Assembly: GCA_014874475.1 (NCBI GenBank)
Contig: JADBJJ010000003.1
Span: 44,606-108,605 of the forward strand
Origin: Chloroflexota bacterium
Lineage (GTDB): Bacteria > Chloroflexota > Anaerolineae > B4-G1 > DUEL01
Direction of reading: 5' to 3'
DNA length: 64,000 nucleotides
A program made the translations under genes and the position numbers. Positions 1 to 8,214 of the stretch are shown here, in pieces (within the stretch, counting starts at the first letter, position 1; each line of letters begins with the position of its first letter). Under the pieces are notes generated by a model. That model ran no database searches. It saw nothing but the letters and a program-made list of their open reading frames with translations, and was not told the origin of the DNA.

Positions 1-2
1 CA

Positions 3-80
3 GGGGGTGGGGCCGATATGCTGGATGGTACGCTCGCCCTTAGCCAGGAAACGGACCCCGGCCTTCTGGCGCTGCGGTGA
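3..80 (+). CDS. 3' end of an unidentified protein (partial)
   Basis: Frame 3 is open from the left edge of the window to a TGA at 78-80 and gives about 25 residues containing ADMLDGTLALSQETDPGLLALR. The stop overlaps a GTG at 77 that opens the next reading frame, which is typical of tightly packed genes. The fragment is too short to assign to a family. It could be a chance open frame, because only 78 bases are visible and the other two frames are also mostly open over this distance. Confidence 0.35.
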   Translation, partial: GGGADMLDGTLALSQETDPGLLALR

Positions 81-145
81 ACATTCAGCGACACTCTATG
101 AGAAGATTACCGGAAGATCAAGCCTCATGCGAAATGGGGGAAGAA

Positions 146-412
146 ATGGATGAGATTGCTCGCATTCGGGCGGTCAAGTTGGCGCATGAGGCGGAGTTGA
201 TGCGCAAAGCGAACGTCGTCGGGGTCGGCATCGGCCTCCGCCAGCGGGACGGGCAGTATACCGGCGAACTGGCCCTCATCGTCTCGGTGACCCACAAAGT
301 GCCGCTGAATGAACTGGACCCGCAGGACGTCATTCCCGAAGAAATAGACGGGATTCCAGTGGATGTACAGGCTGTGGGGACGTTGAGGGCACTGGCGGCT
401 CCGGGTTCATAA
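146..412 (+). CDS. Stand-alone N-terminal-type domain of a trypsin-like (Nal1/S1-like) protease; small hypothetical protein
   Basis: About 88 residues from the ATG at 146, which has GGGGGA just upstream; ATG 134 and GTG 77 are in-frame alternatives. The segment NVVGVGIGLRQRDG followed by ELALIVSVTHKVPL and VIPEEIDGIPVDV matches, from memory, the conserved leader domain in front of trypsin-like serine proteases in Chloroflexota and related bacteria. No catalytic His, Asp or GDSG serine motif follows: the protein stops about 10 residues after the domain. It is either a genuine single-domain protein or the remnant of a truncated protease gene. The gene converges on the hydroxylase operon, whose last stop is 53 bases away. 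Confidence 0.6.
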   Translation: MDEIARIRAVKLAHEAELMRKANVVGVGIGLRQRDGQYTGELALIVSVTHKVPLNELDPQDVIPEEIDGIPVDVQAVGTLRALAAPGS

Positions 413-465
413 CAGAACGTGCCCGGCGCTTTCAGTAGGGCCTGGCACGTTTGCGATGCAAGCCC

Positions 466-2745
466 TTATCGTTTCCCCAGTGCCCTCAACACCAACTCCG
501 GCGTGATGGGAAGTTCGCGAATGGGTTTCCCGATAGCGTCCACTACCGCGTTCGCCACTGCCGGCGCCACTGGCGTGAGCGCGGGCTCACCGATACCCTT
601 TGCCCCAAATGGCCCCACGCCTGTCCCCGACTCCAGCAGGATGACCTGTGTCGTCGGATAATCTACCGACGTCGGAATCAGGTACTCTGAAAGCGATGGG
701 GTCCTAATCTCTCCGTTCTCCACGATGAGGTTCTCCATCAGCGCGTATCCCAGCCCCTGATGGCTTCCCCCCTGGATCTGCCCGATGACGGCAGCGGGGT
801 TGATGGCCCGACCCACATCGTGGCAGGCTGCGCTCTTCAGGACCTCTATCTGTCCTGTCTCCGTATCCACCGCCACTTCCACCGCGAAGGCCCCAAAGGT
901 GAAATCCGGGAAGACATCGCCCTGTCCAGTCTCCGGGTCTATGGGGTCGCGGAAGGGGGCCTTGAAGAGGGCCAAGTGGGCCAGTGGCAACCCTTCCGCC
1001 GCGCAGATGCGCACCAGGTCCGGCAGCGGCATGGAGCGATCTGGATCACGTTTGATGAAGACCCGTCCGTCTGCCAGGTCCAGGTCGTCCGGGTCCTCCT
1101 CAAAGTATTTGGACGCCCGTTCCAACAGGGTCTTCCGGATGGATGTGGCGGCCTGCAGGACAGCGTTGCCGGACATATAGAGTTGGCGGGTGGCGGTGGT
1201 GGTCCCCGCCAGCGGGGTCAGCGCTGTGTCTGGCGTGTAGGCGACGACGTTCTCCAGCGGGACGCCCAGGACCTCGCTGGCGATCTGGCAGAGACTGGAG
1301 AGTTGCCCGCCGCCGGGGTCCGGTGCGCCGCAGCGGATGACCACCGTCCCGTCCAGTTCCAGGCCCACCCAGGCCTGCGAAGTATCGTGGAGCCACATCA
1401 GGCGGCCGTAACTCTGGAAGTACGAGGCGAACCCGCGCCCAACCTGAATCGGTCCGTGGTCCGGGGTCCGTTCGCCCAGCGCTTCCAGCGCCCGTCGCGC
1501 CGACTCCTCCAGGAGAACTGCGCTTTGAATGACCTGGCCCGTGGCCGTGGTGTCCCCAGTGCGCAGATAGTTGATCTGCCGCACTTCCAGCGGGTCCATT
1601 CCCAGCGCGCGGGCGATGTCGTCCATCTGGCGCTCGTAGGCGAAACAGGGCTGGGGGCCGCCGAAGCCGCGAAACGCGCTGGTGAACGGGTTGTTCGTCG
1701 CCACCGCGACGGTATCTACCCAGACATTGTCTATCCGGTATGGCCCTGTTGCCATAACCGTTGCGTAGAGGGAGACATAGGGGCTCAGGTACGGGTACGC
1801 GCCCGAATCCGCGATCAGGTCCGCCTGGAGCGCGGTGATGCGTCCGTTCCGTTTGACGCCGATCCGGTAGCGCATAATGAACGGGTGGCGCTTGGAGTGG
1901 GCCAGGATGGACTCCTCGCGGGTGTAGGCCAGGCGAACGGGGCGGCGGGTGTGCAGGGCCAGCAGGGCCAGGAAGACCTCCACGGTGATATCTTCCTTGC
2001 CGCCAAAGCCGCCCCCCGCGAAGGCGCCCTGGATGCGCACCCGGTTCTGGGGAATCCCCAGGGTCCGGGCGACAGTACGGAAGTGCTCCATAACCTGGGT
2101 AGAGACGCGGATGTTGATAACGCCGCGCTCGTCCACCCAGGCGACGCCGGCTTCGGGCTCCAAGTAAGCGTGCTCCACGAAGGGAACCCGGTAGGTGTTC
2201 TCTATGATGAGGTCGGCGGCGGCGAAGCCGGCCTCAATGTCGCCCTTGCGGATGCGCCATCGGGCGACGATGTTATCCGGCTCAAAGACGATCGGCGCTC
2301 CCGGCTTCATCGCTTCCAGGGGGTCAAAGACGCCGGGCAGGGGTTCGTACTCCACGTCAATCAGTTCCAGGGCCCGCTCGGCGATCTCCTCCGTCTCCGC
2401 CGCGACGAGGGCCACTGCCTCGCCCTTATAGCGGACCCGGTCCCAGGCCAGGACAGGGGTCTCGGATTGGGGCCGCTCCCGCTGGCCGGTCTGGCCGGGG
2501 ATGTCGGCGACCATTTTGGCGTAGCCGATGTCGGCAGCAGTGAGCACGCAGACGACGCCGGGGAGAGCCCGGGCCCGGCGGGGGTCTATGCGGACGATGC
2601 GGGCGGAAGGGTAGGGGCTGCGCAGGACCTTGCCGTGGAGCATTCCCGGCATTTTGTAGTCATCCGCGTAGATGGTGGCACCGACGGCCTTGCTGAGAGC
2701 GTCAAACCGGCGGATGGGACGGCCGATGACTTTGAAGTTGGCCAT
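466..2745 (-). CDS. Xanthine dehydrogenase-family molybdopterin-binding (large) subunit, enzyme A
   Basis: This 759-residue protein is the catalytic subunit of a molybdenum hydroxylase, which hydroxylates a carbon of a heterocycle or aldehyde using water and passes electrons to 2Fe-2S and FAD partners. Visible landmarks are the N-terminal aldehyde oxidase a/b hammerhead domain, a glycine-rich cofactor loop GGGFGGKE near residue 245, the loop AFRGFGGPQ near 356 (xanthine dehydrogenase type, not the AYxCSFR loop of form I CO dehydrogenase), and GIGEP near 715 with the catalytic glutamate. It starts after a good AGGAGGAA. It is the last gene of the operon, downstream of the 2Fe-2S and FAD subunits of the same enzyme. 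Substrate cannot be read from sequence; xanthine, nicotinate-like heterocycles or aldehydes are all possible. Confidence 0.93.
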   Translation of the reverse strand: MANFKVIGRPIRRFDALSKAVGATIYADDYKMPGMLHGKVLRSPYPSARIVRIDPRRARALPGVVCVLTAADIGYAKMVADIPGQTGQRERPQSETPVLAWDRVRYKGEAVALVAAETEEIAERALELIDVEYEPLPGVFDPLEAMKPGAPIVFEPDNIVARWRIRKGDIEAGFAAADLIIENTYRVPFVEHAYLEPEAGVAWVDERGVINIRVSTQVMEHFRTVARTLGIPQNRVRIQGAFAGGGFGGKEDITVEVFLALLALHTRRPVRLAYTREESILAHSKRHPFIMRYRIGVKRNGRITALQADLIADSGAYPYLSPYVSLYATVMATGPYRIDNVWVDTVAVATNNPFTSAFRGFGGPQPCFAYERQMDDIARALGMDPLEVRQINYLRTGDTTATGQVIQSAVLLEESARRALEALGERTPDHGPIQVGRGFASYFQSYGRLMWLHDTSQAWVGLELDGTVVIRCGAPDPGGGQLSSLCQIASEVLGVPLENVVAYTPDTALTPLAGTTTATRQLYMSGNAVLQAATSIRKTLLERASKYFEEDPDDLDLADGRVFIKRDPDRSMPLPDLVRICAAEGLPLAHLALFKAPFRDPIDPETGQGDVFPDFTFGAFAVEVAVDTETGQIEVLKSAACHDVGRAINPAAVIGQIQGGSHQGLGYALMENLIVENGEIRTPSLSEYLIPTSVDYPTTQVILLESGTGVGPFGAKGIGEPALTPVAPAVANAVVDAIGKPIRELPITPELVLRALGKR

Positions 2746-2819
2746 AGTTCCTCCTGAAATGGAGAATGAAGAGAACCGGGAGAACCGGAATCAGTGAATC
2801 GGAAGGTTGACGAAAGGCA

Positions 2820-2912
2820 TTAGCGGGACGTCCTGGTATGGGATGGACGCCGAGATCGTTGATGTCGCTGTTCGGTGACGATGAGGGCGATGACTTCATC
2901 ATCGTAGGTCAC
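2820..2912 (-). CDS. Possible 30-residue ORF between hydroxylase subunit genes
   Basis: The 178-base gap between the 2Fe-2S and large subunit genes holds a GTG at 2912 preceded by AAGGAG with a 4-base spacer, opening a frame that begins VTYDDEVIALIVTEQ and ends at TAA 2820. The basic C-terminus (RHQRSRRPSHTRTSR) looks like untranslated sequence rather than a fold. It may be a decaying gene start or chance; the ribosome binding site is the only real support. Confidence 0.2.
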   Translation of the reverse strand: MTYDDEVIALIVTEQRHQRSRRPSHTRTSR

Positions 2913-2923
2913 AGGACTCCTTC

Positions 2924-3394
2924 CTATGATTCCCTTGATTCTGCAACTCTCCTGATCCCCTCCACAATGAGCGCATAGCCAGTGCAGCGGCACAAGTTGC
3001 CGGAGATAGCCTCCCGGATTTCCTCCTCGGTGGGATGGGGGTTCCGGTCCAGCAGTGCTTTTGCCGCAATGACAATGCCCGGGATGCAGAAGCCGCACTG
3101 GACGCCGCCGCTATCTGCCAGCGCCTCCTGAATGGGGTGGGGGTGGTCCACGGTGCCCAACCCGGCGGCGGTGACAATCTCGGCGCCGTCCGCCTGCCAG
3201 GCCAGCACCAGGCAACTGTTGACGGCCCGACCGTTCAGCAAGACGGCACAGGCGCCGCAATCTCCCTTCTCGCAACCGTTCTTGACATCCGTATAACCCA
3301 GGTCCCGCAGGGCGCGCAGCAGCGTGACGTTGGACTTCAGCGCGACCTGATGGCTTCGGCCGTTAATGTTCAGGGTGATGAGTCTGGGCTCCAT
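2924..3394 (-). CDS. 2Fe-2S (small) subunit of molybdenum hydroxylase A
   Basis: A 156-residue electron-transfer subunit with two 2Fe-2S domains. The N-terminal plant-ferredoxin cluster ligands are C41, C46, C49 and C61 (CEKGDCGAC), and the C-terminal helical cluster uses C100, C103, C135 and C137 (QCGFC and LCRCTGY). The start at 3394 is chosen because AGGAGGAA lies 3-9 bases upstream; an in-frame ATG at 3439 would add 15 residues with no family match. Length is normal for the CoxS/XdhC family. The gene lies between the FAD subunit (62-base gap) and the molybdopterin subunit of enzyme A, so the three form one heterotrimer. Confidence 0.93.
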   Translation of the reverse strand: MEPRLITLNINGRSHQVALKSNVTLLRALRDLGYTDVKNGCEKGDCGACAVLLNGRAVNSCLVLAWQADGAEIVTAAGLGTVDHPHPIQEALADSGGVQCGFCIPGIVIAAKALLDRNPHPTEEEIREAISGNLCRCTGYALIVEGIRRVAESRES

Positions 3395-3456
3395 AGTTCC
3401 TCCTAATAGGGACAAGCCGACATGCCTTCTGCCACGCATCCAACGGCTGGAAACTC

Positions 3457-4329
3457 TCAGTTTTCTCCTTCCCCATACGCTATTTCTCCCAATGTCCTCC
3501 GTACCATCACCTCCGTCACCATTCTCCGGTAGGCGGCGGAGCCTCGGATGTCATCAATAGTGCGAGTGGCTTCGCCGGCCAGGCGCGCGGCCTCGGCGAT
3601 GTCTTTCGGCGTGAGGGGTTGGCTCTCCAGCACGTGCTCCGCTTCGTAGGCCCGAAGGGGTGTCGGAGCGACGGCGCCCAGGGCGATCCGGGCCGCCTGG
3701 CAGCGGCCATTCTCCGTCAGGTCCACCCGCACTGTGCCGTTGACGACCGCGATCGCGTCTGCTTTACGCAGGGCGACCTTGAAGAAGCGGGCACGGGAGC
3801 CGGGCGGGGGCAAGGGAAAGCGGATAGCCGTGACCAGTTCTTGGGGCTGGCGGACCGTCTGTCGGACGTGCACGAAGAAGTCCTTCAGCGGAACCCGTCG
3901 GATGCTTTCCCGGCTGGCCAGTTCCACCTCCGCGTCCAGTGCCAGAAGCGGCGGGGCCATATCGGCCGCAGGGGACGCGTTGGCCAGGTTTCCGGCGACG
4001 GTGGCCCGGTTGCGGACAAGGGGACTGGCCAGCATCTTCGCGGCCTCCTGGAGCACCGGGGCGAACTGAGCGACTATCGGGTCCTCCAGGACCTCAGCCA
4101 TCGTCACGCTGCCGCCGATGACCAGGAAGCCGTCTTCCTGGCGGATACCGCGCAACTCCGGCAGACTGGCGACGTTAACCAGACATGCCGGTCGGTAGCG
4201 CCCCCCCCGCAGGTCTGGAATGACATTAGTCCCTCCGGCGATGGGCATCACATCCGGCGCTCGCTGGGCCAACATCTCCAGCGCTTCCGGAAGCGTCCGG
4301 GGCATCAAGAGTTCAAATTCCGGCAGCAC
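3457..4329 (-). CDS. FAD-binding (medium) subunit of molybdenum hydroxylase A
   Basis: A 290-residue protein of the CoxM/XdhB family that carries FAD and passes electrons from the 2Fe-2S subunit to the final acceptor. The two FAD-binding stretches are visible: AGGTN at 31-35 and TVAGNLANASPAAD near 110. The C-terminal CO dehydrogenase flavoprotein domain follows and ends at the usual length. It is encoded 61 bases downstream of the fused FAD/2Fe-2S gene of enzyme B and just upstream of the 2Fe-2S gene of enzyme A. Confidence 0.92.
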   Translation of the reverse strand: MLPEFELLMPRTLPEALEMLAQRAPDVMPIAGGTNVIPDLRGGRYRPACLVNVASLPELRGIRQEDGFLVIGGSVTMAEVLEDPIVAQFAPVLQEAAKMLASPLVRNRATVAGNLANASPAADMAPPLLALDAEVELASRESIRRVPLKDFFVHVRQTVRQPQELVTAIRFPLPPPGSRARFFKVALRKADAIAVVNGTVRVDLTENGRCQAARIALGAVAPTPLRAYEAEHVLESQPLTPKDIAEAARLAGEATRTIDDIRGSAAYRRMVTEVMVRRTLGEIAYGEGEN

Positions 4330-4390
4330 AAGCGCCTCCTGTAGAATGCAGATAAATGCAATTCACTTTTCACGCTTCACGTTTCACGCT

Positions 4391-5827
4391 TCACTTTTCA
4401 CCCCCCACCCCCATCACCGCCCGCACGATCGCCGCATAGCCCGTGCAGCGGCAGAGGTTGCCCTTCAAGTAGTCCCGCACGTCCTCCTCGGTGGGATGGG
4501 GGATTTCCTCCAGCAGGCTCTTCGCGGTCATCAGCATGCCGGCGGTGCAGTAGCCGCACTGGAAGGCTGCATACCGGATGAAGGCTTCCTGCAGGGGGTG
4601 GAGTTCCCCGTCCCGACTTGCCAACCCCTCCACCGTAACGATTTCGCTCCCGTCCACGGCTACCGCCAGGACCAGACAGGAGAGGGCCAGGCGACCGTCC
4701 ACGTGGACGGTGCAGGCACTGCACTCGCCGATGCCGCAACCGTACTTGGTGCCGGTCAGATGGAGTCTTTCCCGCAGGACGTTGAGGAGCAGTTCATTGG
4801 GGGCGACCCAAACCCGCCGCTGCTCGCCGTTCACCGTCAGGTGGACCTCCACCTCCTGGTCGGCGCGGATATGGCGGAGCGGGCGGGACAGGGAGACGGC
4901 GGGGGGCGAGGCGACAGACGCGGTCGGAAACTGCTCCGCGGGCTGGCTTGCCCGCTCCCAGGTCCGGTAGAGGCCATCGTAGGCCAGCACGCGAGTCAGT
5001 TCCCGCCGGTACCAGGCGGTAGATCTGACGTCGTCTATGGGACTGACCTCCTCCGAGGCGACCTGTGCGGCTTCGGTAACGACCTCCTCGCTGAATTGCT
5101 GGCCGACGAGGACCGCCTCCGCCTTGCGGGTTCGCAGCGGTGTCGGCGCGACGGCCCCGAAGACCAGCCGCGCATCGGCGATGCGGTCGCCCTCCCGGAT
5201 CACTACCACTGCCGCGTTAACCTTTGCCAGATCGGCTGCGACGCGGCCCACTTTCAGGAACGCGCCGCCAGTTCCTGGCCGCGGGGGCGGCAATTCCACC
5301 GCAACCAGCAGTTCCCCTGGCTCCATCACCGACCGGCCTGGTCCGACGAAGAACTCCTCCACCGGCACACGGCGGGTTCCCTCCGGGCCCCGGATGATGG
5401 CCTCCGCGCCGTACGCGATGAGAGCGGGCGCTGTATCGGACGCAGGGGATGCATTGCCAAGATTCCCGCCAAGGGTGCCCCTGACCTGAACCTGCGTCGT
5501 GCTGAAGGACGCACAGGCCTCCGCCAGGACCGGATAACGGCTCCGAATCCACGGGTCATTCCGCAGGGTTCGGATGGACGTCCGCGCGCCGATGTGGGTG
5601 TTGCCGTCCTGAACGGCTATCCCCTCCATACCGGGGACGCGGCCAATGGAGACCAGGTACCGCGGGGCCAGCCGCTCCATCTTCATCTGAACAATGAGGT
5701 CCGTTCCCCCCGCCAGCACGCGCGCCTCCGGGCCATAGTGGGTCAGCAAACCGATAGCCTCTTCTACCGATGCCGGCTCCAAATAATCAAACTCGTGAAA
5801 CAGAATGTGCGTATTCGTCCCATGCAT
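4391..5827 (-). CDS. Fused FAD-binding and 2Fe-2S subunit of molybdenum hydroxylase B
   Basis: A 478-residue fusion of the medium and small subunits. Residues 1-290 are the FAD domain, with AGGTD at 39-43 and GTLGGNLGNASPASD near 115-130. A linker of about 30 residues rich in Ala, Ser and Pro follows. Residues 325-478 are the 2Fe-2S module with YGCGIGECSAC near 360, QCGYC near 422 and LCRCTGY near 457. The order FAD then Fe-S is opposite to eukaryotic xanthine dehydrogenase (Fe-S, FAD, Mo), so the fusion arose separately. It sits 20 bases downstream of large subunit B, its obvious partner; with it the enzyme needs only two polypeptides. Confidence 0.92.
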   Translation of the reverse strand: MHGTNTHILFHEFDYLEPASVEEAIGLLTHYGPEARVLAGGTDLIVQMKMERLAPRYLVSIGRVPGMEGIAVQDGNTHIGARTSIRTLRNDPWIRSRYPVLAEACASFSTTQVQVRGTLGGNLGNASPASDTAPALIAYGAEAIIRGPEGTRRVPVEEFFVGPGRSVMEPGELLVAVELPPPRPGTGGAFLKVGRVAADLAKVNAAVVVIREGDRIADARLVFGAVAPTPLRTRKAEAVLVGQQFSEEVVTEAAQVASEEVSPIDDVRSTAWYRRELTRVLAYDGLYRTWERASQPAEQFPTASVASPPAVSLSRPLRHIRADQEVEVHLTVNGEQRRVWVAPNELLLNVLRERLHLTGTKYGCGIGECSACTVHVDGRLALSCLVLAVAVDGSEIVTVEGLASRDGELHPLQEAFIRYAAFQCGYCTAGMLMTAKSLLEEIPHPTEEDVRDYLKGNLCRCTGYAAIVRAVMGVGGEK

Positions 5828-5847
5828 AATCGCCTTCCCCGATTCTT

Positions 5848-8199
5848 CTAACTCTTCTTTTTATGATTCGTCTGATTCAACGATTCTCCAACCCTCTCCG
5901 GCGTAATAGGAAGTTCGTAGAACCGGACGCCGATGGCGTTATAGATAGCGTTGGCGCAGGCCGCGGCGATAGGGTTGGACGCCGCTTCGCCGATGCCCTT
6001 GGCTCCCAGCGGGCCTGTTGGCTCGTAGGTGTGAGCAAAGTGGGTGATGAGGTTCTCTATCGTGGGGCTCTCCAAGACGCCGGGAATTTTGGCGTCCACC
6101 ATATAGCCCCGCGAGAGCGCCCGGCCTTCCCGGTCCCACTGGTTATCCTCGTACAGAGCGAACCCGGCGCCGATGTGCAGCCCGCCCTCCAACTGGCCCG
6201 CCGCCAGGTCCGGGTTGATCACCGTCCCACAATCGCTGCCCAGAACGACCCGCACCGTCCGGACGATTCCGGTCCACGTATCCACCTCCACCTCCACGAA
6301 GGCGGTCATATAGGCGGGCGGGCAACTGGTGGGCCGGTAACTCTCCACCGCTGCAATTGTCTTCCAACTCTCTGTCCAGCAGCGGGTGGCGATTTCGGCG
6401 ATGGTCATCCGCCGCTCCAGGATGGATGGGGCGTAGACCACGCCCTGGCCCAGAGATTCATCCAGAGTGAGAGTGAGTGCGTCGGGCATCACATTCAGAT
6501 AGCGCGCTGCTGTCTCCAGGAGTTCCTGGCGGACTTTCTGGGCAGCCTTGACGGCGGCACCGCCGCCCGCGTAGACCCCGCGCGTGGCGTGGGTGACCAC
6601 GTCGTAGACCGTTGTTGTGGTCCCGGCGGCGGCGATATTGACCTTCTCCAGCGGGACGCAGAGCGCCTCTGCCACCAGTTTGGCGATTGCTTCCAGCGTT
6701 CCGCCGCCGTGGTCTATCACGGCCGTAATGACATCCACCGACCCATCCTGGTTGACCTTGACCATTGCGCCGGAGTAGTCAATGACGTCGCCGGGCTGGG
6801 GCGCGCCCGCGCTGGACGTGTGGAACCCCCGCGCCATACCGATACCCCGGCGGTAGCGGCCCGTCTTGGCTTCTGGCGGCTGACGGCGGTCCCAACCGAT
6901 CAGCCGTTTCCCCTCTTCCAGCAGTTCCGGCACCCCGTCGCTCTGGACGACGGAGCGGACCAGCGGCCCCTGCCCCCAGAATGTGTCGCCCAGACCGACG
7001 TAGTTCTTCCGCCGGAGTTCTACCGGGTCCATCCCCAGCCGCACGGCCAGTTCGTCCATCAGCGACTCCGCTGCGAAGGTAATCTGCGGGTTACCGAATC
7101 CGCGCATCGCGCAGGACGGCGTCTTATTCGTGTAGACCGCGATCCCCTTGTAGCGGACATTGGGGAGCCGGTACAACGAGACCAGCCAGCCGATGCAGAC
7201 GCCCAGGAAGGAATAAGGCTGAATGATGTGGGCGCCGATGTCGGTGATCAGTTCCATTTCGGCTCCCAGGAGAGTTCCGTCTCGCCGCGCGGCCAGTTTC
7301 AGGTGGACCTGGACGGGGTACTTGGTGTGCTCGTAGAAATCCTCCTCGCGGGTCAGGGTCAGTTTCACGGGACGGCCGGCCTTGAGGGCCAGCGCCGCGC
7401 AGATGGGGATAGGGGTATTCATCTGGATGCTGGAGCCGAAAGCCCCACCGACCGGGATGCGGATGACGTTGATTTTGCTTAAGGGGATGCCGAAAATCTG
7501 CCCCAGCAGGATGCGGACGTTGTGGATGGACTGGGTGGTAGCCCAAACGGTGAGGCCGCCATCCGGCTCCGGGCGACAGACAGCGGTCTTAGGCTCCAGT
7601 TGCATATGATAGATTTTGTGGGTGCGGAAGGTTCCCTCCACCACCACGTCGGCCTCTGCGAAGGCCCGGTCCACGTCTCCCTCCTCAATCTGGCGCATAC
7701 AGGCGATGTTGTTCTCAACCTTCAATTCTTTGTCGCCGAAGAGGACGGTCTCGTGGATGGGAACGGCACCGGGCTGCATAGCCTCTATAGGGTCGGTGAG
7801 GACGGGAAGGGGCTCGTACTCCACCCGGACGGCGCGCGCCGCCTTCTCCGCCATCGCCTCCGTCTCGGCGGCGACAGCGGCGACGGGCTCCCACAGGCGG
7901 CGGACCTTGTCGGCCAGGACAGTGGTATCTTTGTGAAGGGCAGCGGGAACGGTCACAATGCGCTGGTTGAAGCGGACGTGAGGGACGTCGTCCCAGGTGA
8001 TGACGATGGCGCCCAGGGCCTCCGCCTCGCGGGCATCTATCCCTCTAATATGGGCGTGGGCGTAGGGACTGGCGACAATGCGCCCGTAGAGCATCCGGGG
8101 AAGGATGATGTCTACCGAATAAAGTTCCCGTCCGGTGACCCGAGCGACGGCATCCTTTCTGGGGGTGATTTTGCCGACAATGTGAAATTGATCCCTCAT
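5848..8199 (-). CDS. Xanthine dehydrogenase-family molybdopterin-binding (large) subunit, enzyme B
   Basis: A 783-residue catalytic subunit of a second molybdenum hydroxylase. It has the a/b hammerhead N-terminus, the loop AMRGFGNPQ near 363, and KGIGEA near 733 carrying the catalytic glutamate. The cofactor loop reads VGGAFGSSIQ where enzyme A has the usual GGGFGGKE, so the substrate pocket probably differs between the two. It follows pyrB by 15 bases and precedes the fused FAD/2Fe-2S gene. The two large subunits are clearly divergent, which argues for two enzymes with different substrates and not a recent duplication. Confidence 0.92.
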   Translation of the reverse strand: MRDQFHIVGKITPRKDAVARVTGRELYSVDIILPRMLYGRIVASPYAHAHIRGIDAREAEALGAIVITWDDVPHVRFNQRIVTVPAALHKDTTVLADKVRRLWEPVAAVAAETEAMAEKAARAVRVEYEPLPVLTDPIEAMQPGAVPIHETVLFGDKELKVENNIACMRQIEEGDVDRAFAEADVVVEGTFRTHKIYHMQLEPKTAVCRPEPDGGLTVWATTQSIHNVRILLGQIFGIPLSKINVIRIPVGGAFGSSIQMNTPIPICAALALKAGRPVKLTLTREEDFYEHTKYPVQVHLKLAARRDGTLLGAEMELITDIGAHIIQPYSFLGVCIGWLVSLYRLPNVRYKGIAVYTNKTPSCAMRGFGNPQITFAAESLMDELAVRLGMDPVELRRKNYVGLGDTFWGQGPLVRSVVQSDGVPELLEEGKRLIGWDRRQPPEAKTGRYRRGIGMARGFHTSSAGAPQPGDVIDYSGAMVKVNQDGSVDVITAVIDHGGGTLEAIAKLVAEALCVPLEKVNIAAAGTTTTVYDVVTHATRGVYAGGGAAVKAAQKVRQELLETAARYLNVMPDALTLTLDESLGQGVVYAPSILERRMTIAEIATRCWTESWKTIAAVESYRPTSCPPAYMTAFVEVEVDTWTGIVRTVRVVLGSDCGTVINPDLAAGQLEGGLHIGAGFALYEDNQWDREGRALSRGYMVDAKIPGVLESPTIENLITHFAHTYEPTGPLGAKGIGEAASNPIAAACANAIYNAIGVRFYELPITPERVGESLNQTNHKKKS

Positions 8200-8214
8200 T
8201 TCAACACTCCACAG

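Noticed and set aside
760..2757. 665-residue open frame on the plus strand over the hydroxylase A gene
   Set aside because: It is the antisense shadow of a clear XDH-family gene; high GC keeps the frame open and the translation shows no family pattern.
466..5827. Aerobic CO dehydrogenase (CoxMSL)
   Set aside because: The active-site loops are AFRGFGGPQ and AMRGFGNPQ, not the AYxCSFR loop of form I CoxL, so CO oxidation is not supported.
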